Virus record (IMG/VR): IMGVR_UViG_3300025133_005418 | Location: 1-38,146 of that record | Length of the DNA: 38,146 bases | Source: a virus | Reading direction: 5' to 3' (one strand) | Shown here: positions 7,927-14,327 of the stretch, in pieces | Layout: each line of letters opens with the position of its first letter | Position numbering within the stretch: the first letter of the stretch is position 1 | The notes under the pieces: generated by a model | Told to the model about the DNA's origin: nothing | Seen by the model: the letters and a program-made list of their open reading frames with translations, nothing else | The model's database searches: none | Made by a program: the position numbers and the translations under genes

Positions 7927-9302
7927 AATATTTCTACTTCGTGTCCTTCTTTTTTGTAGGTGTTGTATCGTTTTCTTGAATGTTCTGTAAGATATCGTCC
8001 TGAATCCATGAAATCATAGATGAAAACTCTGTCTTTATCATCGTGCAAGCGGAGAGATCGTCCCAAGGCTTGAATTGTTGCAATTGGGCTTTTAAGACCT
8101 CTAGCATTGATGAAATGTGTAATCTCACGAATGTCAACTCCTGTTTCCAGAATTCGGGTGCCAAGTAAGACTGAAGACTCTGGACAAGAGACAAACCTTC
8201 TGATCGTGGAATACCTTTCCCCGATGTCATCTTCTCCTCTAAGGTAAAAAGATGAGCCCCCAAGAAGAGTTTGAAGGTTTTGACCGTGTTCAAGTCTGTT
8301 GACGAGGATAAGTATACGCGCATTGTCATGATTACTCCTTATGGTATTTACAATATCTACTATTTTCTGATTTCTTTCTTTGTGATTTACTATGTATGCT
8401 TCATAAGCCTCTTGGTAAGAGTACCCACCACAATTTGAAAAAGGATCTTTCTTAGGTTTCTTTATAGAAATCATTTGTATGCTGGGTTTGGTGAGGTGCC
8501 CTTCATCTACCAAGTCTTTAGTGGTTCGAACCTTATGTGTGTACCCCAAAGCTCCTTCTAGGCTATGGAGGGGAATGTTCTCTGTTGGTACGGTGGCTGT
8601 GAATCCAAGCCTATACTGAGCATTAGGGAAGCTCTTAATGGCTGCTAGTCTATGAACTCCATTAGCAAACTTGTGACACTCATCCACCATCAGCACTTCA
8701 GTTTCTTCCAGATGTGTATCGAGGATATGCTCAATACTTTGGACCGTACAAAGCATAATATCCCCGTAAATATAACCTTCACCATAACATAGACCAACAT
8801 TATCAATTCCGCACTCGTCAGTAAGAAATTTATAAGTTTGTGTGAGTAAGTGTTTCGCATCGAATAATATAGTTATCTTTCTTCCACTAAGTGCTTTAAC
8901 TAAAGCTGCCATTATAAGAGTTTTACCCGCACCTGTTGGGGCTTGTATCACTGCTCTATGATTAGATAGCCCAACAAGGACTGCCTCATCTTGATAATCT
9001 CTTAAGGTGTACCCATCTATCTTCCAACTATCAGCGGTTATAAGATTCTTTTTATAAGTGTAGTTTAGAATAGGTTCACAGTCTATCTTCTTTAGGTCCT
9101 CTAGAATTCTAGGAAGAAGACCTGTTCTGAACTGCCCTCTCCCAGTAATAAAATTAGTTTTTCCATTCCACCTACCAGACCTTCCAGCAGGGGTATATGC
9201 TGCTCCAGGCACAGAGAAAGAATATAGTTCTCTCAAAGCTTGTAGTAGCTTATTGTTGTCTGTGTATATGCGTGACTGAAGTATGCCTATATCTATTTGC
9301 AT
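7923..9302 (-). CDS. uvsW: UvsW-type superfamily 2 DNA helicase
   Basis: The 459-residue protein has an ordered set of SF2 motifs: a Q-like GYTLRDYQDEAV (about 97-108), Walker A APTGAGKT (121-128), DECH box (207-210), GFTAT motif III (233-237), LVNRLEHG (333-340), GTRILETGVDI motif V (381-391) and QALGRSLR motif VI (411-418). The N-terminal 80 residues, with GRWNGKTN and then GLLPRIL, resemble the small N-terminal domain of T4 UvsW. In T4, UvsW unwinds R-loops and branched DNA and drives the switch from origin-dependent to recombination-dependent replication. T4 UvsW is about 500 residues. There is no evident Shine-Dalgarno before ATG 9302, but the N-terminus matches the family there. It forms a minus-strand pair with the 81-residue gene. 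Helicase: secure; UvsW type: likely. Confidence 0.88.
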   Translation of the reverse strand: MQIDIGILQSRIYTDNNKLLQALRELYSFSVPGAAYTPAGRSGRWNGKTNFITGRGQFRTGLLPRILEDLKKIDCEPILNYTYKKNLITADSWKIDGYTLRDYQDEAVLVGLSNHRAVIQAPTGAGKTLIMAALVKALSGRKITILFDAKHLLTQTYKFLTDECGIDNVGLCYGEGYIYGDIMLCTVQSIEHILDTHLEETEVLMVDECHKFANGVHRLAAIKSFPNAQYRLGFTATVPTENIPLHSLEGALGYTHKVRTTKDLVDEGHLTKPSIQMISIKKPKKDPFSNCGGYSYQEAYEAYIVNHKERNQKIVDIVNTIRSNHDNARILILVNRLEHGQNLQTLLGGSSFYLRGEDDIGERYSTIRRFVSCPESSVLLGTRILETGVDIREITHFINARGLKSPIATIQALGRSLRLHDDKDRVFIYDFMDSGRYLTEHSRKRYNTYKKEGHEVEIL

Positions 9303-9304
9303 AA

Positions 9305-9326
9305 TATATAATAGAGCTATAATAGC
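9305..9326. promoter_or_regulatory. Divergent promoter region with two TATAATA-like elements
   Basis: The 38-base gap between the divergent helicase and gp26-type genes holds ATATATAATAGAG (9304-9316) and CTATAATAGCAGAG (9317-9330), two copies of the same AT-rich core. Plus-strand transcription of tail genes must restart here after a minus-strand island. AGAGAGG just before ATG 9341 serves as ribosome-binding site. Confidence 0.4.
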
Positions 9327-9340
9327 AGAGAGGTATTTGT

Positions 9341-10075
9341 ATGTCAGATGAAATTAAAAAAACTGTAGACGAAGCTTTGGAGGATTTGTTCTCTAATGCT
9401 CATACTACGAACGAGCAGAGAGTTAAACTCCCTTCTAGAGGGATAGGGTACGCTGGGAAGAAGAAGGAGGTTACTATCAGGGCTATGACCTTCGAAGATG
9501 AAAAAGCTATAGCTTCTCTAAAGGTAGGGGACGATATAATAGAATCTATTCTCAGTAGATGTGTTTCTGATATAGATGTAGAGAATTTATATGGACCTGA
9601 CAAGCTATTTCTTCTTTTAAAACTTAGAGAAATTTCCTTCGGGGATGCTTTTAAGCTTACAGCTAAATGCCTAAAGTGTAAAACAGATAATGATTTAGAA
9701 ATTGAATTGTCTAAATTACCTGTTACAGAAGCCCCTGAAGATTTCTCCGATCCTAGAGAGATTGATCTGCCAGTTATTAATACTACTGCTATGGTGCGTC
9801 TTCCTAGGGCTGGAGATTCTGATTACTTAACTAACCATGATAAGATTTTAGACAACTTGTGGAGATTTGTTAAGAAGATCGGGGAGTATGAGGATCCTAA
9901 GGTTATTGTAAAAGCTATTAAAAAATTAAAAAGTGCTGATATCCGTACCATTATCAACGGGTTACTCATTAATGATTTTGGTATAAAGACTGAGGCATTA
10001 TTTTTGTGTTCCAAGTGTGGAGAGGAGAATAAAGTAAATGTCCCCATCTCAGACACTTTTTTTACAGTGAGCTAA
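9341..10075 (+). CDS. T4 gp26-like baseplate/tail-assembly protein
   Basis: The 244-residue product matches the T4 baseplate protein family that includes gp26 (208 residues in T4). An N-terminal helix is followed by KLPSRGIGYAG (29-39), then the helical EDEKAIASLKVGDDIIESIL (52-71). Two CxxC pairs follow: C110/C113 (CLKCKTDN) and C223/C226 (CSKCGEEN), likely one zinc-ribbon-type site. In related phages this gene precedes the tape measure and acts in baseplate hub or tail assembly. Just before the stop, the sequence reads ACT TTT TTT ACA, a U UUU UUU slippery site in the correct frame. A -1 slip would bypass the stop and add 65 residues, giving a product of about 306 residues. A Shine-Dalgarno AGAGAGG lies at 9326-9332. 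Confidence 0.85.
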   Translation: MSDEIKKTVDEALEDLFSNAHTTNEQRVKLPSRGIGYAGKKKEVTIRAMTFEDEKAIASLKVGDDIIESILSRCVSDIDVENLYGPDKLFLLLKLREISFGDAFKLTAKCLKCKTDNDLEIELSKLPVTEAPEDFSDPREIDLPVINTTAMVRLPRAGDSDYLTNHDKILDNLWRFVKKIGEYEDPKVIVKAIKKLKSADIRTIINGLLINDFGIKTEALFLCSKCGEENKVNVPISDTFFTVS

Positions 10076-10086
10076 CCGCTAGGCTC
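10057..10086 (+). promoter_or_regulatory. Candidate programmed -1 ribosomal frameshift site
   Basis: T TTT TTT occupies 10057-10063 in the X XXY YYZ register of the gp26-type gene. After a five-base spacer (10064-10068), GAGCTA (10069-10074) can pair with TA (10080-10081) and GCTC (10083-10086), with one bulged G and a five-base loop. The zero-frame stop (10073-10075) lies in the stem. The -1 frame is open from 10033 to a stop at 10258-10260. Confidence 0.65.
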
Positions 10087-10122
10087 GATCTAAAGGGCTT
10101 ATTTAGGGAGGCTTACACTCTT

Positions 10123-10260
10123 ATGAAGCATTTAAATTTTTCATATACCGATGTAAAGTCCATGACCTCTGATGAAAGGTACATTTTTATAAAAATGTAC
10201 ATGGAAGAGATGGAAAATGTTAAAAGAAATAGAGAGAATACAGGAACCTCACCTAAATAA
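10123..10260 (+). CDS. C-terminal extension of gp26-type protein by -1 frameshift, or separate 45-residue protein
   Basis: The reading frame is open from 10033 to 10260, and the first ATG is at 10123, giving 45 residues if translated alone. AGGGAGG at 10105-10111 could be its ribosome-binding site. The frame is exactly the -1 frame of the gp26-type gene at its slippery T7 run. The frameshift product would add 65 residues beginning YSELTARLD. The segment is helical, with a pattern FREAYTLMKHLNFSYTDV followed by MTSDERYIFI and an acidic helix YMEEMENV. Small helical proteins of this shape, encoded just before the tape measure gene or fused by frameshift, act as tail assembly chaperones in many phages; that role here is inferred. 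Either or both products may be made. Confidence 0.65.
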   Translation: MKHLNFSYTDVKSMTSDERYIFIKMYMEEMENVKRNRENTGTSPK

Positions 10261-10278
10261 TACATAGGAGAGTATTCT

Positions 10279-11238
10279 ATGGGATCATTTCACAATATTA
10301 TTGTCTCAGAAAGACACCAAAGACCGTCTTTTAATGGTAGGACTATACTTAGGGCCAACTTTATGAGGGATGGGGGGTATGTATCCCTGGATAATTCTTC
10401 GGTTAGCTCTGTAATGTTATTTAAAAAACAGGCTAACACCTCCCCAAGTAGCATACTAGAAGCTTCTACTGGGTTAGTAACGGATACGGCTGCGGCTACA
10501 GCAATATGGAGATGGACTTTATCTGGTTGGGAAAATTTTAAGGCTAATCCCACACTAGACTTCCCAGTATTTCTCACAGAAGATGATTATGTTACCACTA
10601 AAGGACCCTCCACTAGTGGTATTTTTGAAGTCGCTCCAGGTAGGCTTGCTGTGGTATTGGACGGGACGCTAAATGGATCCTCTCTACTTAGGGATGGAAC
10701 CCTTATTGGTGCGGCAGGTAACTTGTCTGGGGAACCCGCAGCACAATACATAGATGTTTGGACTGTTAAACTGTGTGCTGGTTGTAAGTGGCAAACCTTC
10801 ATTAATGATACGCAATTCTTCCAAAATAATGCAGTCCTATTAACAGAACCTCTTTTACTTACAACTAAAGAAAGATTATATAATAAACGAATAGAAAAAG
10901 GGTCCATAGAAAAGATAAAGATTGGTACAGAAATAACTATAGAGAATAAGAATATCAGTGAATCTATAAAAAATGTATTAAGGGAGGGGTTAATAACTAC
11001 TGGAGCAATAGAAATAATTTATCATAATGAGGGTGATATTCATAGCCCCGCTTGGGATACTATAATTTCTTTTGCTGGCACAACTGGATTAGTAGAAATA
11101 ACAGAAGATAATACATTCATTTATACTTTTGATACTGATGTTACTACTGTCGTACCAGGAACCTATACTGTACAGTTAAAATATAATATTCTGGAAGAAA
11201 CTATATTATCACCCCTTATGTATTTTAAGGTAGTCTAA
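10279..11238 (+). CDS. Unknown protein, probable virion structural
   Basis: The 319-residue product is not recognised. It starts with a good ribosome-binding site (TAGGAGAG at about 10263-10270). The N-terminal two thirds is mixed beta with Ser/Gly-rich loops, including WRWTLSGWENFKANP (near 76-90) and CAGCKW (near 166-171), a CxxC. A basic, Lys-rich stretch (KERLYNKRIEKGSIEKIKIG, about 196-215) separates this from a C-terminal domain. That domain ends TYTVQLKYNI then LSPLMYFKVV, typical of an Ig-like or jelly-roll strand pattern. It lies between the gp26-type gene and two small membrane protein genes, with its stop overlapping the next start (TAATG). Composition suits a baseplate or fibre component; no function is shown. 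Confidence 0.6.
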   Translation: MGSFHNIIVSERHQRPSFNGRTILRANFMRDGGYVSLDNSSVSSVMLFKKQANTSPSSILEASTGLVTDTAAATAIWRWTLSGWENFKANPTLDFPVFLTEDDYVTTKGPSTSGIFEVAPGRLAVVLDGTLNGSSLLRDGTLIGAAGNLSGEPAAQYIDVWTVKLCAGCKWQTFINDTQFFQNNAVLLTEPLLLTTKERLYNKRIEKGSIEKIKIGTEITIENKNISESIKNVLREGLITTGAIEIIYHNEGDIHSPAWDTIISFAGTTGLVEITEDNTFIYTFDTDVTTVVPGTYTVQLKYNILEETILSPLMYFKVV

Positions 11239-11483
11239 TGGACGACGAAGACAATCATCGAAAAACGGTATTTGGGAAAGATACCCTAATACCGCTGGGA
11301 ATGGTCGTAGCCTTGTGTGGAGGTGTGGTCTGGATAAGTACCCAACTAACCAATATCAACTACAAACTTGATATGTTAGAGGGGAAGCTTGAAGATCAGT
11401 GGACCAAGAGAGATATGGAAAACTGGGGTCTTAAATTGCAGATGGGGAACCCCGAAATAAAAATTCCCAATTTAGAAAATTAA
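11238..11483 (+). CDS. Small membrane protein with N-terminal transmembrane helix and coiled coil
   Basis: The 81-residue protein has a charged N-terminus, one hydrophobic segment (LIPLGMVVALCGGVVWIS, about residues 17-34) and then a short coiled coil (INYKLDMLEGKLEDQW, about 39-54). A soluble tail with WTKRDMENW and a final NPEIKIPNLEN follows. This layout is common among small phage proteins near tail or lysis genes, where it fits an inner-membrane protein with a periplasmic helix. It starts on the stop of the previous gene (TAATG) and ends one base before the next small membrane protein. A lysis role (spanin- or holin-like) is possible but not shown by motifs. Confidence 0.65.
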   Translation: MDDEDNHRKTVFGKDTLIPLGMVVALCGGVVWISTQLTNINYKLDMLEGKLEDQWTKRDMENWGLKLQMGNPEIKIPNLEN

Positions 11484-11484
11484 C

Positions 11485-11727
11485 ATGAAATACTTAACGA
11501 AAGAAAATATTTTACTTGCTATGGTGGGATTTTTATTCCTTGTGCAGGTCAACGACATGAGAAAGGCCCGTGGACGCTCTGGGAGTCCCCGTGGCGCGAT
11601 TATGGAAAGGATGCGGGGTATGGACCGTGGAGACTGGGGAGCCCGTATGGAGGGAATGAGGAAGGCTAAGAAGGGCAAAGCAGAAAAGGTCGTTTTAAGC
11701 GAAGACTGCTGCGAAAAGAAAAGCTAA
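11485..11727 (+). CDS. Small membrane protein with basic Arg/Gly-rich tail
   Basis: The 80-residue product has an N-terminal hydrophobic helix (ILLAMVGFLFLVQV, about residues 9-22). A strongly basic, Arg/Gly/Met-rich segment (about 26-65) and a CC pair near the C-terminus follow. The DNA of the basic part is much more GC-rich than the surroundings: I counted about 57% G+C over 11581-11700 (68 of 120), against roughly a third in nearby AT-rich genes. It follows the previous membrane protein gene by one base and its stop overlaps the convergent primase stop (CTAA, 11724-11727). A membrane-anchored nucleic-acid- or envelope-binding protein, or a lysis accessory, are both possible. The family is not recognised. 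Confidence 0.55.
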   Translation: MKYLTKENILLAMVGFLFLVQVNDMRKARGRSGSPRGAIMERMRGMDRGDWGARMEGMRKAKKGKAEKVVLSEDCCEKKS

Positions 11728-12725
11728 AGCAGCCCTAACTCTTCCTTCACTTTATAGAAGGACTCATATTTAAATGTATTTGGCTCTACCCAATTTTTTA
11801 TTGCGGTAGGGCCATTCTTACATAGAAAATCGTTCCAGTCGCTGTAACTAGAAGGAGGGTAGCAAATATAAAAAGGATCCATCCGCAAGCGTTTCCGTGT
11901 GGATTCAAAAACTCTAATACCTTTCTTACCTGCTGCGTCATTATCATAAGCCATTACAATAGGACCATTATGGTCTTTTAGCTGGAGAGCTTGTACATCA
12001 GAAACATTACATCCGTTGGTGCAGGTAGCGTTGAATCCTGCTTTCTTTAGAGAGATAGCATCAAGAGGACCTTCTGTTACCATAACCTTCCCAGGGTTAA
12101 AAGGATACAAAATATTACCTGCTTTGGCACCCTCTTCGATTCCTGGGTTTAAATATTTAGGGTTGTCATCTTTCAGAGTTCTGGCTTGGAAGTAATAAAT
12201 CTCATCATCTTCAATGTAAGGAATAATTAGACGATCCTTATACTTCCCCTCTCTACAGATGTAGTACTCCCCTTCTTTCTCTGGGAAGATGTGACGGGCA
12301 TAGAGATACTTAAAAGCATCGCTCATAAGAGGGTCATCTAGGTTAGAGGAGGGTGTAAGAGGCTCAAACCACTCATGGTTATCAATCTCCAAGTCCCAAA
12401 CCATATCATCTTCTGGGCGAGGCTCATACACCTCATCATTCTCTAGAGTTTTAAAGACAAACCTAGACCATGCTGCTCTGGGAGAAACATTCTCAAGGAA
12501 TGCGTAGAGTTGGATGAAGTTACCCTTCTTACCAGTCTTGAAGCATTGCCAGAGACCATTATGAATATTAATGCTGAAGTGCCTCTTGTAGTCGTTCTGG
12601 AGGTATGGGGAGGCACAGACCCATTCTCTTCCACCAGATTGCCACCTACCTTCAGGAAGATGCTCTTCTACATAATCCTGAATGTAATCGCTACTTACTA
12701 CTGCGTCGAGGTTTTTTTGTTGCAT
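11724..12725 (-). CDS. DnaG/gp61-type DNA primase with Toprim domain
   Basis: The 333-residue protein synthesises RNA primers for lagging-strand replication by family. The N-terminal part resembles a CHC2 zinc ribbon: C37, H49 and C61 are present, followed by NIHNGLWQCFKTGKKGNFI. The expected second Cys of the last pair (position 64) is Thr, so the metal site is incomplete. The Toprim core has TEGPLDA (217-223, catalytic Glu218) and YDNDAAGKKG (260-269, the DxD pair D261/D263), with FQARTL and PKYLNPG before it. Length is close to T4 gp61 (342). It overlaps the upstream nuclease gene by 35 bases in another frame; AGAGAG upstream of ATG 12725 is a plausible ribosome-binding site. A partner replicative helicase gene is not in the window. 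Confidence 0.88.
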   Translation of the reverse strand: MQQKNLDAVVSSDYIQDYVEEHLPEGRWQSGGREWVCASPYLQNDYKRHFSINIHNGLWQCFKTGKKGNFIQLYAFLENVSPRAAWSRFVFKTLENDEVYEPRPEDDMVWDLEIDNHEWFEPLTPSSNLDDPLMSDAFKYLYARHIFPEKEGEYYICREGKYKDRLIIPYIEDDEIYYFQARTLKDDNPKYLNPGIEEGAKAGNILYPFNPGKVMVTEGPLDAISLKKAGFNATCTNGCNVSDVQALQLKDHNGPIVMAYDNDAAGKKGIRVFESTRKRLRMDPFYICYPPSSYSDWNDFLCKNGPTAIKNWVEPNTFKYESFYKVKEELGLL

Positions 12726-13467
12726 TTTGTAATCTCTCTTCTACTAGTTGGGCTGGGTTAAATACGGGACACAGGGACTTAAAACCACACCAGTTACAAT
12801 ACTGGTTCTCAGAGGGTAATAAATCAACTTTCTTCGCTTTCTTTATATTCCAGGCATCCTCTACGATCCGCTTGTTATGTTTGCTAAGAGCAGCAGGGGT
12901 GTACTTGACAGTAACCATGTTGTCTGTAAGAGGATAGTAGTGAGCAAAGGTGATTTTATCAACAGGAATGTCATATGTCTTATGAGCAGCGTACACATAG
13001 CTCATACCTTGAGGATCATCAAATAGCTCAAACTTACTCTTCTCACGCTTGCCAGTCTTGTAATCTATCACTAACAGGCCACCTTCCTTGCCTTTGATGA
13101 TTCTGTCCACAAAACCCACTTGTTCAACACAACCAAGGTCTTGCTTGTAAGATAGCTCAACCTGCCCTTTTTCTGGGAAAGAGGCATTTAAACGCAAAAA
13201 GTTCTTCAAACAGGTAATTATCTTAGGTTCGTAGGTTTTACCGAATTTATAGGTTTCCCGTAGATTCTGGGCAATTTCCTGTAATTGCTCCAAAGTGGTA
13301 CATTCCACCCCTTCTTCAAAGATCTGGTGTATATATGACCCAAACTGGAGAGCATCCATATTTCCTGGGTCAGTCTCCTCTAGGTAATCTACATAGCGAT
13401 AACGATACTTCAGTCTACATTGCCTCCAAAGGTCTCTCTTGGTATTACTTATCTGGTTACAGAACAT
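12691..13467 (-). CDS. Cas4/AddB-like PD-(D/E)XK nuclease with probable Fe-S cluster
   Basis: The 258-residue product has the RecB-nuclease motif series: CRLKYRYRYVD at the N-terminus (C17), GSYIH (43-47), GFVDRI (D121), VIDYKTGK (D135 and K137) and QGMSYVYA (Q153). Near the C-terminus CNWCGFKSLC gives C224, C227 and C233. With C17 these four cysteines match the split C...CxxCx5C ligand set of the 4Fe-4S cluster in Cas4, AddB and Dna2 nucleases. It is therefore likely an exonuclease acting on DNA ends. It sits between an unknown small gene and the primase, joined to both by overlaps (TAATG upstream, 35 bases downstream), so it works in replication, recombination or DNA processing. No Cas1 or Cas2 gene or CRISPR repeat is present, so a CRISPR role is not supported. 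Confidence 0.88.
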   Translation of the reverse strand: MFCNQISNTKRDLWRQCRLKYRYRYVDYLEETDPGNMDALQFGSYIHQIFEEGVECTTLEQLQEIAQNLRETYKFGKTYEPKIITCLKNFLRLNASFPEKGQVELSYKQDLGCVEQVGFVDRIIKGKEGGLLVIDYKTGKREKSKFELFDDPQGMSYVYAAHKTYDIPVDKITFAHYYPLTDNMVTVKYTPAALSKHNKRIVEDAWNIKKAKKVDLLPSENQYCNWCGFKSLCPVFNPAQLVEERLQNATKKPRRSSK

Positions 13468-13775
13468 TATATATCACTCCTATTACCCTTAATGAGTGGA
13501 GAATAGATATTAATATCTACAGAATCAAAGAAGTTTAATACTTGGTCTTTAGAATAATCACATTTCTTAGTTAAAAATGTATATAAAGTAGATATTTTTA
13601 AAGGTCTTCTATCACTCATAGACTTCATTAATCTAGTCTGGAATAGCTTAAGGAACTTAATACTATATTTACCTTTCCATCGTTCAATAAAAGAATTACT
13701 TAATGTAAAATCTAGTAATTCTGTAAATTCATAGAGTAATTGATTAATATCTTCATGATCATTAGTGTATACCAT
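13467..13775 (-). CDS. Unknown 102-residue protein heading the nuclease-primase operon
   Basis: The protein is not recognised. It is predicted mostly helical and has an acidic N-terminus (HEDINQLLYEFTELLDF). A basic middle follows (ERWKGKYSIKFLKLFQTRLM, then SDRRPLKISTLYTFLTKKC), and then an acidic helix (VLNFFDSVDI) before a final PLIKGN. The basic middle resembles a small DNA-binding helical fold, but no helix-turn-helix can be called with confidence. AAGGAA lies seven bases before ATG 13775 as ribosome-binding site. Its stop overlaps the start of the nuclease gene (TAATG). Being first in a replication operon, it could be a replication or transcription accessory (late-transcription coactivators of T4 are of similar size), but this is only a size and position argument. 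Confidence 0.65.
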   Translation of the reverse strand: MVYTNDHEDINQLLYEFTELLDFTLSNSFIERWKGKYSIKFLKLFQTRLMKSMSDRRPLKISTLYTFLTKKCDYSKDQVLNFFDSVDINIYSPLIKGNRSDI

Positions 13776-13820
13776 TCATTAATTCCTTATTTTACTATAT
13801 ACTAGGGAGGAGCCCTGCAC
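13776..13820. promoter_or_regulatory. Divergent promoter region between replication island and tail operon
   Basis: This 45-base gap separates divergent genes. ACTATATACTAGG (13794-13806) is a near-palindromic TATA element similar to those at 4015 and 9304 and can be read on either strand. On the plus strand it is followed by AGGGAGGAG (13804-13812), an unusually strong ribosome-binding site for the first gene of the 14-gene tail operon. On the minus strand AAGGAA precedes ATG 13775. Confidence 0.45.
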
Positions 13821-14327
13821 ATGTCAACATCTTTGTCGAAAAAATTTTTAGCTTTCGCTGAAGCTGTCGCTAATAGCCTCACAGGGGGGGACGATGACGA
13901 AGATAAATCCTCAAAGGTTAGTAAGTCGAGTGTCTCCTCAGCCTCTATACTACCAGGGGATGTCCTATTTTTTTCCTATACTTCTAGAAAATTCAATGAT
14001 GGATCTCATTTGGTAATGGTGATAGGAAATGAGAGGGGGAGGTATGGTGTCTTCACTCATATGAATAAAACAGGTAAGGATAAGGGTAAGGCAAAACGGT
14101 ATTTATCTGCGATTAAACTAAATAATGTATGGAGTCAGACAGCAGGGATGATAATACAACTCTATAATAAAAGTATGGCAGACAGAGTAGAGGATGCTAA
14201 GTACACTAAAAAGCAGAGTAATAACTCTAAGAAGGGTTTAATGTCTCTAGTTGGTAGAAAGAACTACAGAACTTATATATTGAATAATATGACGAACACA
14301 TTTGAAGTAGAGAAAGGAGAAGCCTAA
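13821..14327 (+). CDS. Unknown protein with small beta-barrel-like core, first gene of tail operon
   Basis: The 168-residue product begins with a Ser/Asp-rich, probably disordered region (residues 1-42, with GGDDDEDKSS). A core starting ILPGDVLFFSYTS (about 43-55) and HLVMVIGNERG (about 62-72) follows, then GVFTHMN. PGDxxFF...VxxVIG is a pattern seen in small SH3-like or NlpC-like barrels, but the catalytic Cys-His of NlpC/P60 is not evident. A second half (KGLMSLVGRKNYRTYILNNM) is basic. It has the strongest ribosome-binding site in the window and overlaps the tape measure candidate (TAATG). Proteins of this type occur next to tape measures in T4-like phages, so a tail assembly or baseplate role is likely but not shown. 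Confidence 0.6.
   Translation: MSTSLSKKFLAFAEAVANSLTGGDDDEDKSSKVSKSSVSSASILPGDVLFFSYTSRKFNDGSHLVMVIGNERGRYGVFTHMNKTGKDKGKAKRYLSAIKLNNVWSQTAGMIIQLYNKSMADRVEDAKYTKKQSNNSKKGLMSLVGRKNYRTYILNNMTNTFEVEKGEA

Noticed and set aside
11743-11762. TCCTTC...GAAGGA hairpin as a terminator at the second convergent junction
   Set aside because: Only six base pairs, inside the primase coding region, with no T-run on either strand; likely chance.
12712-12718. A7 run (minus strand) at the nuclease-primase overlap as a frameshift site
   Set aside because: The run is in slippery register for the nuclease frame, but a -1 slip leads to a stop within a few codons. Only a +1 change would enter the primase frame, and the primase has its own ATG with a ribosome-binding site.
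12510-12937. Plus-strand open frames opposite the primase and nuclease genes
   Set aside because: They lie fully inside well-supported minus-strand genes, have no recognisable domains and no ribosome-binding sites.
12691-13467. Cas4-like gene as a sign of a CRISPR system
   Set aside because: No direct repeats with spacers and no cas1 or cas2 in the window; the neighbours are replication genes.
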